From Acipenser ruthenus (taxonomy: Eukaryota; Chordata; Actinopteri; Acipenseriformes; Acipenseridae), in the NCBI RefSeq assembly GCF_902713425.1, contig NC_081244.1:5295534-5359533 (forward strand): a DNA stretch of 64,000 nucleotides. Reading direction: 5' to 3'. The position numbers were made by a program, and so were the translations under genes. Below the pieces are notes generated by a model. That model had not been told where the DNA came from and searched no databases. It saw only the letters and a list, made by a program, of their open reading frames with translations. Below, piece after piece: positions 22,284 to 33,227 of this stretch. Numbering within the stretch: the first letter of the stretch is position 1; each line of letters starts with the position of its first letter.

Positions 22284-23867
22284 AGTACTGTGCAAAAGTT
22301 TTAGGCAGGTGTGAAAAAATGCTGTAAAGTAAGAATGCTTTCAAAAATAGACATGTTAATAGTTTATATTTATCAATTAACAAAATGCAAAGTGAGTGAA
22401 CAGAAGAAAAATCTACATCAAATCAATATTTGGTGTGACCACCCTTTGCCTTCAAAACAGCATCAATTCTTCTAGGTACACTTGCACACAGTTTTTGAAG
22501 GAACTCGGCAGGTAGGTTGGCCCAAACATCTTGGAGAACTAACCACAGTTCTTCTGTGGATTTAGGCAGCCTCAGTTGCTTCTCTCTCTTCATGTAATCC
22601 CAGACAGACTCGATGATGTTGAGGTCAGGGCTCTGTGGGGGCCATACCATCACTTCCAGGACTCCTTGTTCTTCTTTACGCTGAAGATAGTTCTTAATGA
22701 CTTTCGCTGTATGTTTGGGGTCGTTGTCATGCTGCAGAATAAATTTGGGGCCAATCAGATGCCTCCCTGATGGTATTGCATGATGGATAAGTATCTGCCT
22801 GTACTTCTCAGCATTGAGGAGACCATTAATTCTGACCAAATCCCCAACTCCATTTGCAGAAATGCAGCCCCAAACTTGCAAGGAACCTCCACCATGCTTC
22901 ACTGTTGCCTGCAGACACTCATTTGTGTACTGCTCTCCAGCCCTTCGGCGAACAAACTGCCTTCTGCTACAGCCAAATATTTCAAATTTTGACTCATCAG
23001 TCCAGAGCACCTGCTGCCATTTTTCTGCACCCCAGTTCCTGTGTTTTCGTGCATAGTTGAGTCGCTTGGCCTTGTTTCCACGTCGGAGGTATGGCTTTTT
23101 GGCCGCAAGTCTTCCATGAAGGCCACTTCTGACCAGACTTCTCCGGACAGTAGATGGGTGTACCAGGGTCCCACTGTTTTCTGCCAATTCTGAGCTGATG
23201 GCACTGCTGGACATCTTCCGATTGCAAAGGGAACTAAGCATGATGTGTCTTTCATCTGCTGCAATAAGTTTCCTTGGCCGACCACTGCGTCTACGGTCCT
23301 CAATGTTGCTCGTTTCTTTGTGCTTCTTCAAAAGAGCTTGGACAGCACATCTGGAAACCCCTGTCTGCCTTGAAATTTCTGCCTGGGAGAGACCTTGCTG
23401 ATGCAGTATAACTACCTTGTGGCTTGTTGCTGTGCTCAGTCTTGCCATGGTGTATGACTTTTGACAGTAAACTGTCTTCAGCAACCTCACCTTGTTAGCT
23501 GAGTTTGGCTGTTCCTCACCCAGTTTTATTCCTCCTACACAGCTGTTTCTGTTTCAGTTAATGATTGTGTTTCAACCTACATATTGAATTGATGATCATT
23601 AGCACCTGTTTGGTATAATTGTTTAATCATACACCTGACTATATGCCTACAAAATCCCTGACTTTGTGCAAGTGTACCTAGAAGAATTGATGCTGTTTTG
23701 AAGGCAAAGGGTGGTCACACCAAATATGGATTTGATTTAGATTTTTCTTCTGTTCACTCACTTTGCATTTAGTTAATTGATAAATATAATCTATTAACAT
23801 GTCTATTTTTGAAAGCATTCTTACTTTACAGCATTTTTTCACACCTGCCTAAAACTTTTGCACAGTA

Positions 23868-23870
<3 letters not shown>
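22284..23870 (-). mobile_element. Tc1/mariner transposon, apparently complete
   Basis: 1587 bp bounded by TA at 22282-22283 and 23871-23872. Terminal inverted repeats are about 205 bp (CAGTACTGTGCAAAAGTTTT at each end) and near identical; they extend into the last codons of the transposase gene. The element sits in a TA microsatellite, now about 65 bp on its right side. Long terminal repeats with an uninterrupted transposase frame suggest a young copy. Confidence 0.93.
22423..23448 (-). CDS. Tc1-like transposase (DDE), intact
   Basis: 341 residues from MARLSTATSHKVV; an in-frame ATG 14 codons upstream (23490) is also possible. In order: paired-type helix-turn-helix region with QGLSQAEISRQTGVS (about residues 20-34), the GRPRK linker, and a second HTH region. 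The catalytic domain has WTDESKFEIFG (first Asp), HDNDPKHTAK (second Asp) and SPDLNIIESVWDYMK (Glu), the spacing of the DD34E group. The frame has no stop, and the length matches active Tc1 family members (about 340). The C-terminus GGHTKY lies within the terminal inverted repeat. Confidence 0.95.
   Translation of the reverse strand: MARLSTATSHKVVILHQQGLSQAEISRQTGVSRCAVQALLKKHKETSNIEDRRRSGRPRKLIAADERHIMLSSLCNRKMSSSAISSELAENSGTLVHPSTVRRSLVRSGLHGRLAAKKPYLRRGNKAKRLNYARKHRNWGAEKWQQVLWTDESKFEIFGCSRRQFVRRRAGEQYTNECLQATVKHGGGSLQVWGCISANGVGDLVRINGLLNAEKYRQILIHHAIPSGRHLIGPKFILQHDNDPKHTAKVIKNYLQRKEEQGVLEVMVWPPQSPDLNIIESVWDYMKREKQLRLPKSTEELWLVLQDVWANLPAEFLQKLCASVPRRIDAVLKAKGGHTKY

Positions 23871-23936
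<66 letters not shown>
23871..23936. repeat. (TA)n microsatellite at Tc1 insertion site
   Basis: About 33 TA units adjoin the right end of the Tc1 element, with a few more units at its left end. Beyond it, 23940-24560 shows no gene. Confidence 0.95.
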
Positions 23937-23940
<4 letters not shown>

Positions 23941-24429
23941 TATAGAAACATCTTTTATTTTGCATCATGTAATCAAAGAAACTACAAAAACGATATCGTT
24001 GCTAACACTCACCCATGTGTGTGTATTTATTTATTAATTAATTTATTTTTAATTATCAGTGCATCCAATTAAAAAACATGTGTCTTAAATATTAACTTTC
24101 CTGTATCAAACAGACATTTTTTTTCAAACACAGAGCGATGAACCAAGTCATCTCTGTAAAAAGAATGTTGCAACTAGACTGTGGGTGAGTTTCTGATGTG
24201 TTGATGTGAAAATTTTGTTAAGCGTGCTTTCACACAGACGAGTTTCAGATGTTTACAAGTAAACATTACGCTTATGGATCACATTTTAAACACGTTTGAG
24301 TTATTTTATCACAATATACGGACCTACAAAACCAATATTACAATGTATAATAAATATGCACAATACAGTGTTTTTAATTTATGTTTAATTCCTAAACACT
24401 TGATCTACAGTGGAACAGTGGAAAGTGCA

Positions 24430-24728
24430 TAATACATGAAATAGTAACACAGCAGCTAATAGCAGATATCAGGCTTAAAGAGCATGGAAAGCGAGAGAGA
24501 ACTGGCGGGTCTTGCATTTTTGCAAAAAAAGAGAAAACATTTACATTTCTAGAATGATCACTCCTTTTGCTGGGGGGGGGCAGCTCTTACCCCCCCACGT
24601 AGGTCTTATGTTTCATACGGGTCTATGGATCACATGCAGCATTCTTTATACATTGCAAATTACTTTTGTAATGTTTTTTGTTTCGGACAGTCGTTAAGTA
24701 TAGTTAATTTGTTTGGTATTGGATGTAA

Positions 24729-24783
<55 letters not shown>

Positions 24784-24800
24784 TAATTGGTAGTGCAATC
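24430..24800 (+). repeat. Dispersed repeat, copy 2 (no SINE), with (AAT)n
   Basis: 24570-24800 matches 15880-16290 without the SINE and has its own (AAT)n at 24730-24783. The part just before it ('agcagctaatagcagatatc') matches 39549-39600. The remainder to 25300 shows nothing I can assign. Confidence 0.75.
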
Positions 24801-25306
24801 AGCCCTTGGTCGCTGTGATATTGTTGTTCATGGAATTTGAGCGTGCGTACCGGCAATGCATAGTAATATCATATCGTGATTAAAGTAAAATAAGCAATAA
24901 TACACATGAACAATAATGATACAAATAAATCAATAATAAGGTGCTGAAGCACACCTGCAACACTTGCAGTCCTATGTTGTATATATTGTACAAGCAACAA
25001 CTGTATTTACAGAACTATTTTGTCCAACCAATTTTATCTTCCCTTTTCTCTCTGTCATTTCTGTTTTTCGATGCTTCGAGTTCAGACTCCCCGTATTAAT
25101 GCTAATCTGCAGAGCCTGCAAGAAAGACTGAGGTTCTATCTGCTTCCTCTTTTTCTTGCTCTACTCTTTACTTTGACATCAAGTTCCCTCAGAACAGTGC
25201 TGAAGTGTTCACCTAGCAGTCATACACCATTCTTTGGAACCTCCTGGTAACAAGTCCCTTTCTTTCACTGTCTCAAGTACGTTAGTTGATTCAGCAGACG
25301 ACAGCA

Positions 25307-26231
25307 ATGGCAGGTTACAGTAAAGATCTACTGACAGAACAGCTGGGTGATTTAGGACAGGTAGATTTTAAGAGATTCCGTTTAAAGCTAAAGGACTACA
25401 AGATGAAAAAGACGCGCATTCCGTGGAGCCGCCTGGAGAGAGCCGGCGTGGAGGAGACGGTGGAGCTGTTGATTCAGTATTTTGTGATCCAGGCTGTGCC
25501 GGTGGCTGTCGAGGTGCTGAAGAGATGCAACGTCAATAACGTGGCTCAGGAACTGCACTCCGAATGGGAGAAAGGTAAAAAGACATGTTTTAATAAGGAG
25601 ATTACCGGAACCACCAGGTTGCATGTGTTGGTATAAAAGGTAAAGCATGAGGTTGAACTCGTATAATAACATGTTATTATAGCTTTTAACCAGGGATCAA
25701 TGTTACAAATAAATACAAAAATAAATAAATTAAAGTACAGGACCTTTTATCATTGAGGAAGAGGGACAGGATTTCCAGTAGCTTCTGTGGGTCTCCTGCC
25801 TTGTTTGATGCTGGAAACTGCATGCCTAGCCGTGTTTTAATAATCTTCATCTTTATACCAGTGTCTGGACAACCACCTTGAAGTTACTTATTCCCGGTTC
25901 CTTATTCGCGGTGTAGCTGACAAAGCAGCGCGTCCTTTTTCTGTGTGTTAACTCAATTACACATCTTGTTCAATTAATATATTGCCACTATTTAAAAAAT
26001 AAAAACGAAAATATTAATAACAAATCTGTATCAGCAGCATAGCGGTACCCTATATTACCCGCTTGTTTCGCCCCATTTAACCCACCTTAGATGGCTTGCT
26101 CACTAAATATCGAAGTATCGCTAGATAGGGTATAACCCTCTCTTTGCAAAAACACTAAAGATTTTAGTGAGCAAGCCGTACCCCACGATCAGCAGCACCC
26201 CAAAACGAAGGGGGGCCCTGATGAAGAGGGA

Positions 26232-26313
<82 letters not shown>

Positions 26314-27522
26314 TTTTAAAACAACTAGTCCTGCACAAGACCCTTTGCGTTCCCACCACCACATTAAAAAGAAAAACTCCCGTCCTGCACACCGAGCCGA
26401 TGTGCTTCTGTGGTGTAATGATTGTGTATCCAGGAGCTGTCAAACACTTCCTTTCACAAATTGATTTGAACTTTCGCATTTCATATTTTACTACACCAAA
26501 AAGCTGAAAAAAGGCATAGCAATTGTATGTATTTTTTAAAAGACTTTTTAAATACTTTTAAAAACTTTAATATATACCACAGTACAGGGACGGACTGGGA
26601 CTGAAAAACCACTTGGCCCACCACAACAGGCCAGCGGATACCCCCCCTCCCCCCTCCCCCCTCCCGACCCTCTCCCCCCTCCCCCGAACCTTGACCCTCC
26701 CCCTCCCCCCCCCCCCTCCCCGACCCTGACCCTCTCCCCCGACCCTGACCCTCTCCCCCCTCCCCCTCCCCCGACCCTGACCCTGACCCTCTCCCCCCTC
26801 CCCCCCCCCGACCCTCACCCTCTCCCCCCTCCCCCCCCCTCCCCCTCCCCCGACCCTCTCCCCCCTCCCCCTCCCCCTCCCCCCCCTCCCCCTCCCCCTC
26901 CCCCTCCCCCTCCCCCTCCCCCTCCCCCTCCCGACCCACGCACGTTCACACACCAGCCCCTAACCACAATCCTGTAGCTGCATCACAGCTAATGCAGTAC
27001 TATGCAGACACAGGAAACTAAAAAACACGTTTAGGTGATCTGTCTTTGGTCTTGAAATAATCAAAAGTTGGGCTGGCATCCTGGCTCTCCCTCACTCTCT
27101 CTTCCACTGCAGCTGAACTGGGCCTATCATCAACCTCAACCTGCATATTAATTCATTTAATTAGTTTATGCTAAAAACGTATGTTATTTGATAAGTAATC
27201 TTCCGATTAATAACTATTACAGTGGGACATACCAGTCCTTCCCCGGGGCCCATGATGGGTCTCGGCGGCTCTGACCTGCCATCGCATAGCGTTTTATTAT
27301 AGCATAGTGGCTGTGTATTTGCATGTATAGCGACCCGGCCTGTGCGCTATAGGCAGCACCGGGACCTCAGCGACCGGTTTCCCCCGCCTGAAGTACTGTA
27401 CTACTTCCTATCATCGATTTATATTGACAAAAGAAAATTAGAATTGCGTGAGAAACTGTGTACACATTCAAAGGAGATCTAGCATTCAGACGTGGGAACA
27501 TCACATCATCATCATCATCATC

Positions 27523-27621
<99 letters not shown>

Positions 27622-28425
27622 TTTATTATTTTTGTTGTTGTTAATAGCTTTGGTGAATACCTTGTCAAAGTACTATAGAGTCATACAAATACGACTACCA
27701 CAGCCAGGGCCTGATTAACCTTTTGTGGGCCTGGCGCCAAACAGATTTGTGGGCCCCCATTTGTGGAACCATTGTGAAAGACAGGGGATCTACTCAGAAG
27801 TTATCTTTAACACATCACGTTTTTGAGCACCGCTTATATATTTTTTCATCATTTTCTTGGTCACTTGGTCCTTGATGTTTACTCTCCCGCTCTGAAACAG
27901 TGCATAAAAAACAAAAAATAAAAAATTGAACCACTTTCAAACTGTATAATTGTCGCCTGTGACAAAAAGGGTACCGGATCTGATGCGATCCGTCCAGTAC
28001 AAACCAGCTCTGCTTAACCCGATAAGCTTTGTGCCTCCACGCTTCCTTTTGACACGCTCATTCTAGAATAACATGATGTACCCCCAAGTCAAGTGACATT
28101 ATGGCTGTGCTGTATTTATTTATGCTACACTATTGTTACAGAACGCAAGAAAAGATTTGAAGAGGATGGACCGAAGTCCAGCAAATCAGAACCACATCCT
28201 TACGCGCATCTCACGAATCCAGCACCCGGAGTCTCCAGCGAAACCGGCCCCTCTGAGGCGTGTGCTCAGGATTCACCGATCCCAGAAGACAGCGAGCAGG
28301 ATGAGACTGCGCTCTTCATGATGAGTCTACAGGCGAGGCTTAAACGACTGCCTCCCGTGAAGCGCTCCATTGCTATGATTGACATTCAGAAGATCCTCCA
28401 CCAGCACGAGTTCAACTCATCCTAG
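25307..28425 (+). CDS. PYRIN-domain protein with C-terminal BESS-like motif, copy A (2 exons)
   Basis: Exon 1 25307-25574 and exon 2 28142-28425 have GT/AG borders in matching phase and give 183 residues. Residues about 5-88 form a PYRIN (death-fold) domain: DFKRFRLKLKDYKMKKTRIP, WSRLERAGVEETVELLIQYF and VLKRCNVNNVAQELHSEWEK follow the PYD pattern of ASC and NLRP proteins, whose role is PYD-PYD assembly in inflammasome signalling. Exon 2 encodes an acidic Pro/Ser linker, then DETALFMMSLQARLKRLPPV and DIQKILHQHEF, which resembles the BESS protein-interaction motif of MADF-BESS proteins. The start is the ATG shared with copy B (CGACAGCAATGG context). Compared with copy B, six codons are missing after RKKR. 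No CARD, NACHT or B30.2 domain is seen. The PYD call is strong; the BESS call and function are inference. Confidence 0.82.
25855..28095. repeat. Insertion in the intron of PYRIN gene copy A
   Basis: The intron is 2567 bp here against 532 bp in copy B. Homology to copy B stops after 'ttaataatcttcatcttta' and resumes only near the acceptor (28120). The extra DNA holds (TA)n at 26236-26308, a C-rich tract (26641-26935), a hAT-like end (CAGGGACGGACTGGGACT at 26586), (ATT)n/(AGT)n at 27504-27621 and a second hAT-like end (CAGGGCCTGATTAACC at 27704). Confidence 0.7.
26641..26935. repeat. C-rich tract (CCCTCC / GACCCT units)
   Basis: Nearly 300 bp of almost pure pyrimidine on the plus strand, with CCCTCCC and GACCCT units. 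The minus strand is therefore a long run of GGG blocks. Open frames read through it as Gly/Arg/Glu repeats and are artefacts. Confidence 0.95.
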
Positions 28426-28989
28426 GGGACTCACTGCGGCTGCGTGCAATATCTGTACTGAAGGAACGAACGCTCAGGGTTTTATAATTACGAAAGCTTT
28501 ATTACTGTAAATCAATACGTTATCTTTTATTGATAAGCTGTGTTGTTTGCGCCATCTTTGCCATATTATTTTGTTACACGCTGTGAAAAAAAAAAAAAAA
28601 CTACGGGAATTCATGTGCACTAATCGCCATTGTCAAGTGTTAAACAGTTTTATGTTTTACGGTTTAAAACAGTGAAGTTAATGATAAACTCCTGGAAAAG
28701 AACAAAAAAAAAACATGTACTGTAATATTTCAATGTAATTAACCGTTCCGTTTACAAAAAACTGTAAGACACCTTAAAATTGAATGTTCTGTTTTTAAAT
28801 TAAGAGTTAATTACCGGTAAAATGTAATGTTTACATGTATTCTTTTTATGACAGTGTTCTACATTTCTGCCTTTGGAAGCACATTAAAAAACATTCAAGA
28901 AAGTTCATCTTAGTATCTCCAAATATCGACTTTTGATATCTCATAATTATGACTAATAGTGGTGTTAATCAAAGCAAACCTCCTGCATA

Positions 28990-29041
<52 letters not shown>

Positions 29042-29078
29042 GTAGCGATCTGGACTGTTTGTATTACGTGTTTTTTTG
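28426..29078. repeat. 3' flank shared with PYRIN copy B, plus (TTA)n
   Basis: Sequence after the stop matches the inverse of about 34,910-35,400, including 'gcgtgcaatatctgtactg', 'gtttttaaattaagagttaa' and the edge of an (ATT)n tract at 28990-29041. It defines how far the inverted duplication reaches on this side. Confidence 0.8.
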
Positions 29079-29278
29079 CTCATGGGCGGGGAAGTGGCTC
29101 TTGGCTTTCATAATAATAAAAACGCTTGAAGTAATTTCGATGTTGCCTGTCCTCTCGGGTAAACGCCAACAGCACTAGCCTCCTTTGTGAACGGCAACTT
29201 AAATGTACTAGGAGACGCACAAGCAATAAATACAATTTCAAGCGAACAGGTGCACCTACCACACTCTGCTGCCCCCTT

Positions 29279-29480
29279 GTGTTTATTATAAGAACACAGG
29301 AACATTTACGAGCGAGAGCTGGTCCGGTTCCTATTACCCGATTGATCTCAGAACTTTGTGAAGTCGGGTCTAAAAGGATCCAAGTGATTCTGACTCAACA
29401 ACGTGGCTCGGTAACCTACTCCAGTTCTTTCAGCCTATCTTCACGTATTACCGTAACTGGCCACCGTCTCCCTTATAGCT
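29279..29480 (+). mobile_element. Old CR1-like 3' fragment
   Basis: Diverged stretch resembling the CR1 tail, with 'attgatctcagaactttgtg' and 'aaaggatccaagtgattctg' in the same order as 'gatcccagaatctcatcaag' and 'aaggatcccagggtgtcag' at 19772-19820. It is an old copy and the assignment is tentative. Confidence 0.4.
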
Positions 29481-29732
29481 CGGAGTTTTAAGAAGCTGTT
29501 CTGTTGAGCAGGAGAGCGGAACGTATACCACTCTTTGTGGTATAAACACATTTACAAAATATAGCGGTTGTTTCAGCTACTAACAACCAAACGAGCAAGA
29601 TGGGCTGAATGGGGCCTCCTCTCGTTTGGAAACTTTATGATGCTTAGTGGATAATTAGCAGCTGTACACGTGTTTGCTGTTTGTCGGTTGTGTGCGTTAC
29701 TGACGGTAAAACCATCAGCTCCCCGGAAGCTC

Positions 29733-29804
29733 GCCGTGATCGTATAGTGGTTAGTACTTTGCGTTGTGGCCGCAACAACCCCGGTTCGAATCCGGGTCAC
29801 GGCA
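29733..29804 (+). tRNA. tRNA-His(GTG)
   Basis: Full 72-nt His gene, mirror partner of 19545. The flanking 'ggagaaatcctcgcacggca' that follows most copies is missing here; 'gagggggctg' comes directly after the 3' end. Confidence 0.97.
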
Positions 29805-30115
29805 GAGGGGGCTGTGTTTTTGTCTTTCTCCACTGTAAAGAAAGTTGTCCCCCACACATCTATATTTTATATTTTCTTTGACCGGTTTTAATAACTTATA
29901 TTTTACATTTTAAACAAAACAAATCCCAAATGTATATGGACTAATTACAGATTAGCAATTTAAATATTTTGCAGCCCCCCTCCCAAACAAACTTATTCTT
30001 CATATAACCAGCCCCTTTCTCTAGACGTTCTTTTACGCGGCGTACGTCATTTTTAACCAACTAGCATTGATTACGAGGTCCGCAGTAATATGTGTTTGAT
30101 GTGGCACGTTAACAA

Positions 30116-30188
30116 GCCGAAATAGCTCAGTTGGGAGAGCGTTAGACTGAAGATCTAAAGGTCCCTGGTTCGATCCCGGGTTTCGGCA
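30116..30188 (+). tRNA. tRNA-Phe(GAA)
   Basis: Full 73-nt Phe gene with the standard acceptor stem, mirror partner of 19153. A TTTT run follows within about 20 nt. Confidence 0.97.
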
Positions 30189-31272
30189 ACTGGAAGGCTT
30201 TCCGTTTTATTTCCTATTGATTTTAATAAAATAACACAGGCACGTGGCAGCCCACGTCTCCATGCATTGTATCCAATTAACAATATTGTATCTGATGATC
30301 TTTATTTTATGAATTGTACTTGATGTCAAATGCACAGTATAATATTTATGAATGAAGACTCGCTACCCAAACCAAACATTTGTTGTGTGTACAGGTAACA
30401 AGCTCAGGTGTGTCCTATTTTTAAACTCATCGTGAAACCAGGAATGGATCAAACTGCTATGCAACCGGAGTCTTATTTCCATCCCTGGCAGGAGCCAATG
30501 AAAGCGTTACTCAAACCCCAGCACCAATCCTTCACGTTCTTCCACTGATAGATCAATTATGGACTCAGCTAACATATGGCTGGGTGTAGAAAATGAACAC
30601 TGTCTTATCTCTGTCCTGATACATAACAATACACCATTGTGTTTGCCTAAGCAGCCCATGGACCCACACATATAATTTGCCTACTTCAGATATTCAATTG
30701 CCTACCATTTCTGCGCGCCCATATGTCCGCCGCTGGTCTCACGTTTAGGATTTACTCGTGAGTCAGGGCAGTTCATGTGCTTATTAGAGTTACTGTATCC
30801 TACTTACAGCGCATCTACTCAAACAACATGGTTGTAAAAAAGCCCCATAAATGATCCCTATCGCGTAATTACGTGATAATTTGTTATCCCATATTTACGT
30901 GATGATTCCCTCACACCTCATTCGTGATAATTTGTTAAGACGTATCTACGTGATAATTTGTTAATACGTATTTACAATGTATACAGTTCTTGCGGTATAA
31001 ACGCATTTACAAAATATAGCGGAGTAGAATGCACAAGAAACTAAGAAATACAGCGACGTGTTTCATGGCGAGACCAGACAAATGCTTTGTTACTTTAATC
31101 CAAAAACACATTCCAGTCGGTTGTTTGAGAAGGCAGGCAGCGTTGCTTGAAGTTCACGTCCATAATACGGTGTACAGTGACATCTAGTGGGGGATTAGCA
31201 GCTGTACACGTGTTTGCTGTTTGTCGGTTGTGTGCGTTACTGACTGCGAGAACCTCAGCTCCCCAGTAGCTC

Positions 31273-31344
31273 GCCGTGATCGTATAGTGGTTAGTACTTT
31301 GCGTTGTGGCCGCAACAACCCCGGTTCGAATCCGGGTCACGGCA
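31273..31344 (+). tRNA. tRNA-His(GTG)
   Basis: Full 72-nt His gene, mirror partner of 17993, followed by 'ggagaaatcctcgcacggca' and a T-run. Confidence 0.97.
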
Positions 31345-31679
31345 GGAGAAATCCTCGCACGGCAGAGGGGGCTGTGTTTTTGTCTTTCTCTCATATCTTT
31401 ACTATAAAGAAAGTTGTCAAATTATCGCCCCCCACACATCGATAATTTATTTTTTCCTTGACGGCTTTTAATAACGTATATTTTAGATGTTAAACAAAAC
31501 AAATCCCAAATATGGACTAATAACAGATTTGCAATTTAAATATTTTACAGCCCCTCAAACAAACTTAAAAAAAAAATCTTCATATAACCAGCACCTTTCT
31601 CTAGACGTTGTTGTCAATTTTAGAACTAGCATTCATTAAGAGTTCCGTGTAATATGTGTTTGATGTGAATCGTTACCAA

Positions 31680-31734
31680 GCCGAAATAGCTCAGTTGGGA
31701 GAGCGTTAGACTGGTTCGATCCCGGGTTTCGGCA
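31680..31734 (+). pseudogene. tRNA-Phe with 18-nt internal deletion
   Basis: Both acceptor halves, the D arm and part of the T arm are perfect, but the anticodon loop and variable region are gone (TTAGACTGGTTCGATCC). The missing 18 nt are bounded by the short direct repeat CTG, as expected of slippage or microhomology repair. No cloverleaf can form. It mirrors the intact gene at 17528. Confidence 0.95.
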
Positions 31735-32241
31735 ACAGGAAGGCTTTCCGTTTTATTTCCTATTGATTGTAATACAGTAACACGGGCACGTGGCAGCCCA
31801 CGTCTCCATGCATTGAATCCAATTAACAATATTGTATCTAATAATGATGTTTATTTTATGAATTGTACTTGATAGACGTTGCGCAATATAATATTTATGA
31901 ATGAAGACTCGCTACCCAAACTAAACTTTTGTTGAAAGTGAATCATGATGCAGTGTAATTCATTTCCGTATTAGCAGTGTTATTTTAAACGTCACGGCTC
32001 CAATATATTAATATGTGGTAACGCACAGCCCTCCGTGTAAAGAAAACGCTTAATTGTCGCTTACACGGGAAGGCTGCGTTCCGAATAGGATTTCAGAACT
32101 TCTATTGGGTCGCGTTGCCTGAAGCTACATGGCACAGAAATAGTGTAAAATCAACACGTTTTCTAATGACAAAAACGAAGCGACTGACTTCGCTGTCAAC
32201 TGCAAAAAACACAGCCCCCTCTGCCGTGCGAGGATTTCTCC

Positions 32242-32313
32242 TGCCGTGACCCGGATTCGAACCGGGGTTGTTGCGGCCACAACGCAAAGTACTAACCACT
32301 ATACGATCACGGC
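32242..32313 (-). tRNA. tRNA-His(GTG)
   Basis: Full 72-nt His gene facing the Phe relic at 31680. The segment between them (31740-32240) matches the Phe-His spacer of the 45-50 kb tandem units, so this is a detached partial unit. Confidence 0.97.
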
Positions 32314-33220
32314 GAGCTACCGGGGAGCTGTTGTCTTTTCTGTCAGTAACGCACACAACCGATAAACAGCAAACACGTGTACAGCTGCTAATTCCCCACT
32401 AGATGTCACTGTACACCGTATTGTACATTGTACTTCAGGCATAGCTTTACTAACTGTTTTGCTGTTCCATAGTATCAGGTTAAAATGCGTTCGGGTTTTC
32501 CTTGATACTTTTGTTTCGCCAACCTTCATGTTGTTCTGTTTTATTTGTTTCTTTTGACATGCACTGGTGTAAACAGTCGCCACCTCGTATGGGGATTGCA
32601 CAACGAGATTTGCAGCATTTTAAATTAAATACCACCAAGGAGGAACCATCCCCGCGGATTTGAAGATCAAATTGGACTGGGAGAGATCCTTTTCTTGGAT
32701 GTTTTTTTTTTCAGAGATTTTTTTCAGAGATTAAATTTTTTTTTTTTTTTGGAAGAATTCCTGAATTTGTTTTATTTTTCTTTTTTGAACTTTATTATTT
32801 TGTCATTAGTTCCTGCTATTTTAATGTAACTGAATTGATTCAGTATTTTGTATTCCCCGCTGTGTGATCTGCCCTTTGTATAAAAATTGCTATAGTGATT
32901 GCTGGCTACAGTTTATTGGACATTATTCTGTAGTATGGGATTTTAGAATATAGTAATTATTTATGTCTAAATTATGCTATTAGAGGGTTGCTTTGTAATT
33001 AATTTCGTTACATTAATCATATTATGATTATTATTGTTTCTATTAATTTGAATTCATTATGTTTGTTTGGGAGGGTTAGCTCGGGTTTGCAGTCTTTTCT
33101 GTAGTTCGGTTTGGGCTGTGCAATAAATACCATTTTTTTCATTCACCGGTTTGCAAATTTGTAACTGTTTTTCTTTATCACTGTATGGTTACTGTACCAA
33201 AGTTAAAGTGACTGTTACAC
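32314..33220. other. AT-rich spacer, no gene recognised
   Basis: After about 100 bp shared with other His flanks ('cccactagatgtcactgtac') the sequence is T-rich and unassigned. An 'aataaa' at about 33122 precedes the Tc1 relic. Confidence 0.45.
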
Positions 33221-33227
33221 GTCGTAA

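Larger units (their letters stand above)
29575..31734. repeat. Right arm of large inverted repeat
   Basis: Inverse of 17528-19765, ending at the same CR1 edge (29574-29636). Contains His(+), Phe(+), the 26-bp repeat block (about 30850-30976), His(+) and a deleted Phe. Arm identity looks high by eye, with scattered substitutions and small indels. Confidence 0.85.

Noticed and set aside
26481-26953. Gly/Arg/Glu-repeat frames of 128-152 residues
   Set aside because: Translation of the C-rich tract; no start context, domain or splice structure.
32640-33170. Possible solo LTR (poly(A)-like signal near 33122)
   Set aside because: No paired terminal motif, target duplication or internal coding region could be recognised.
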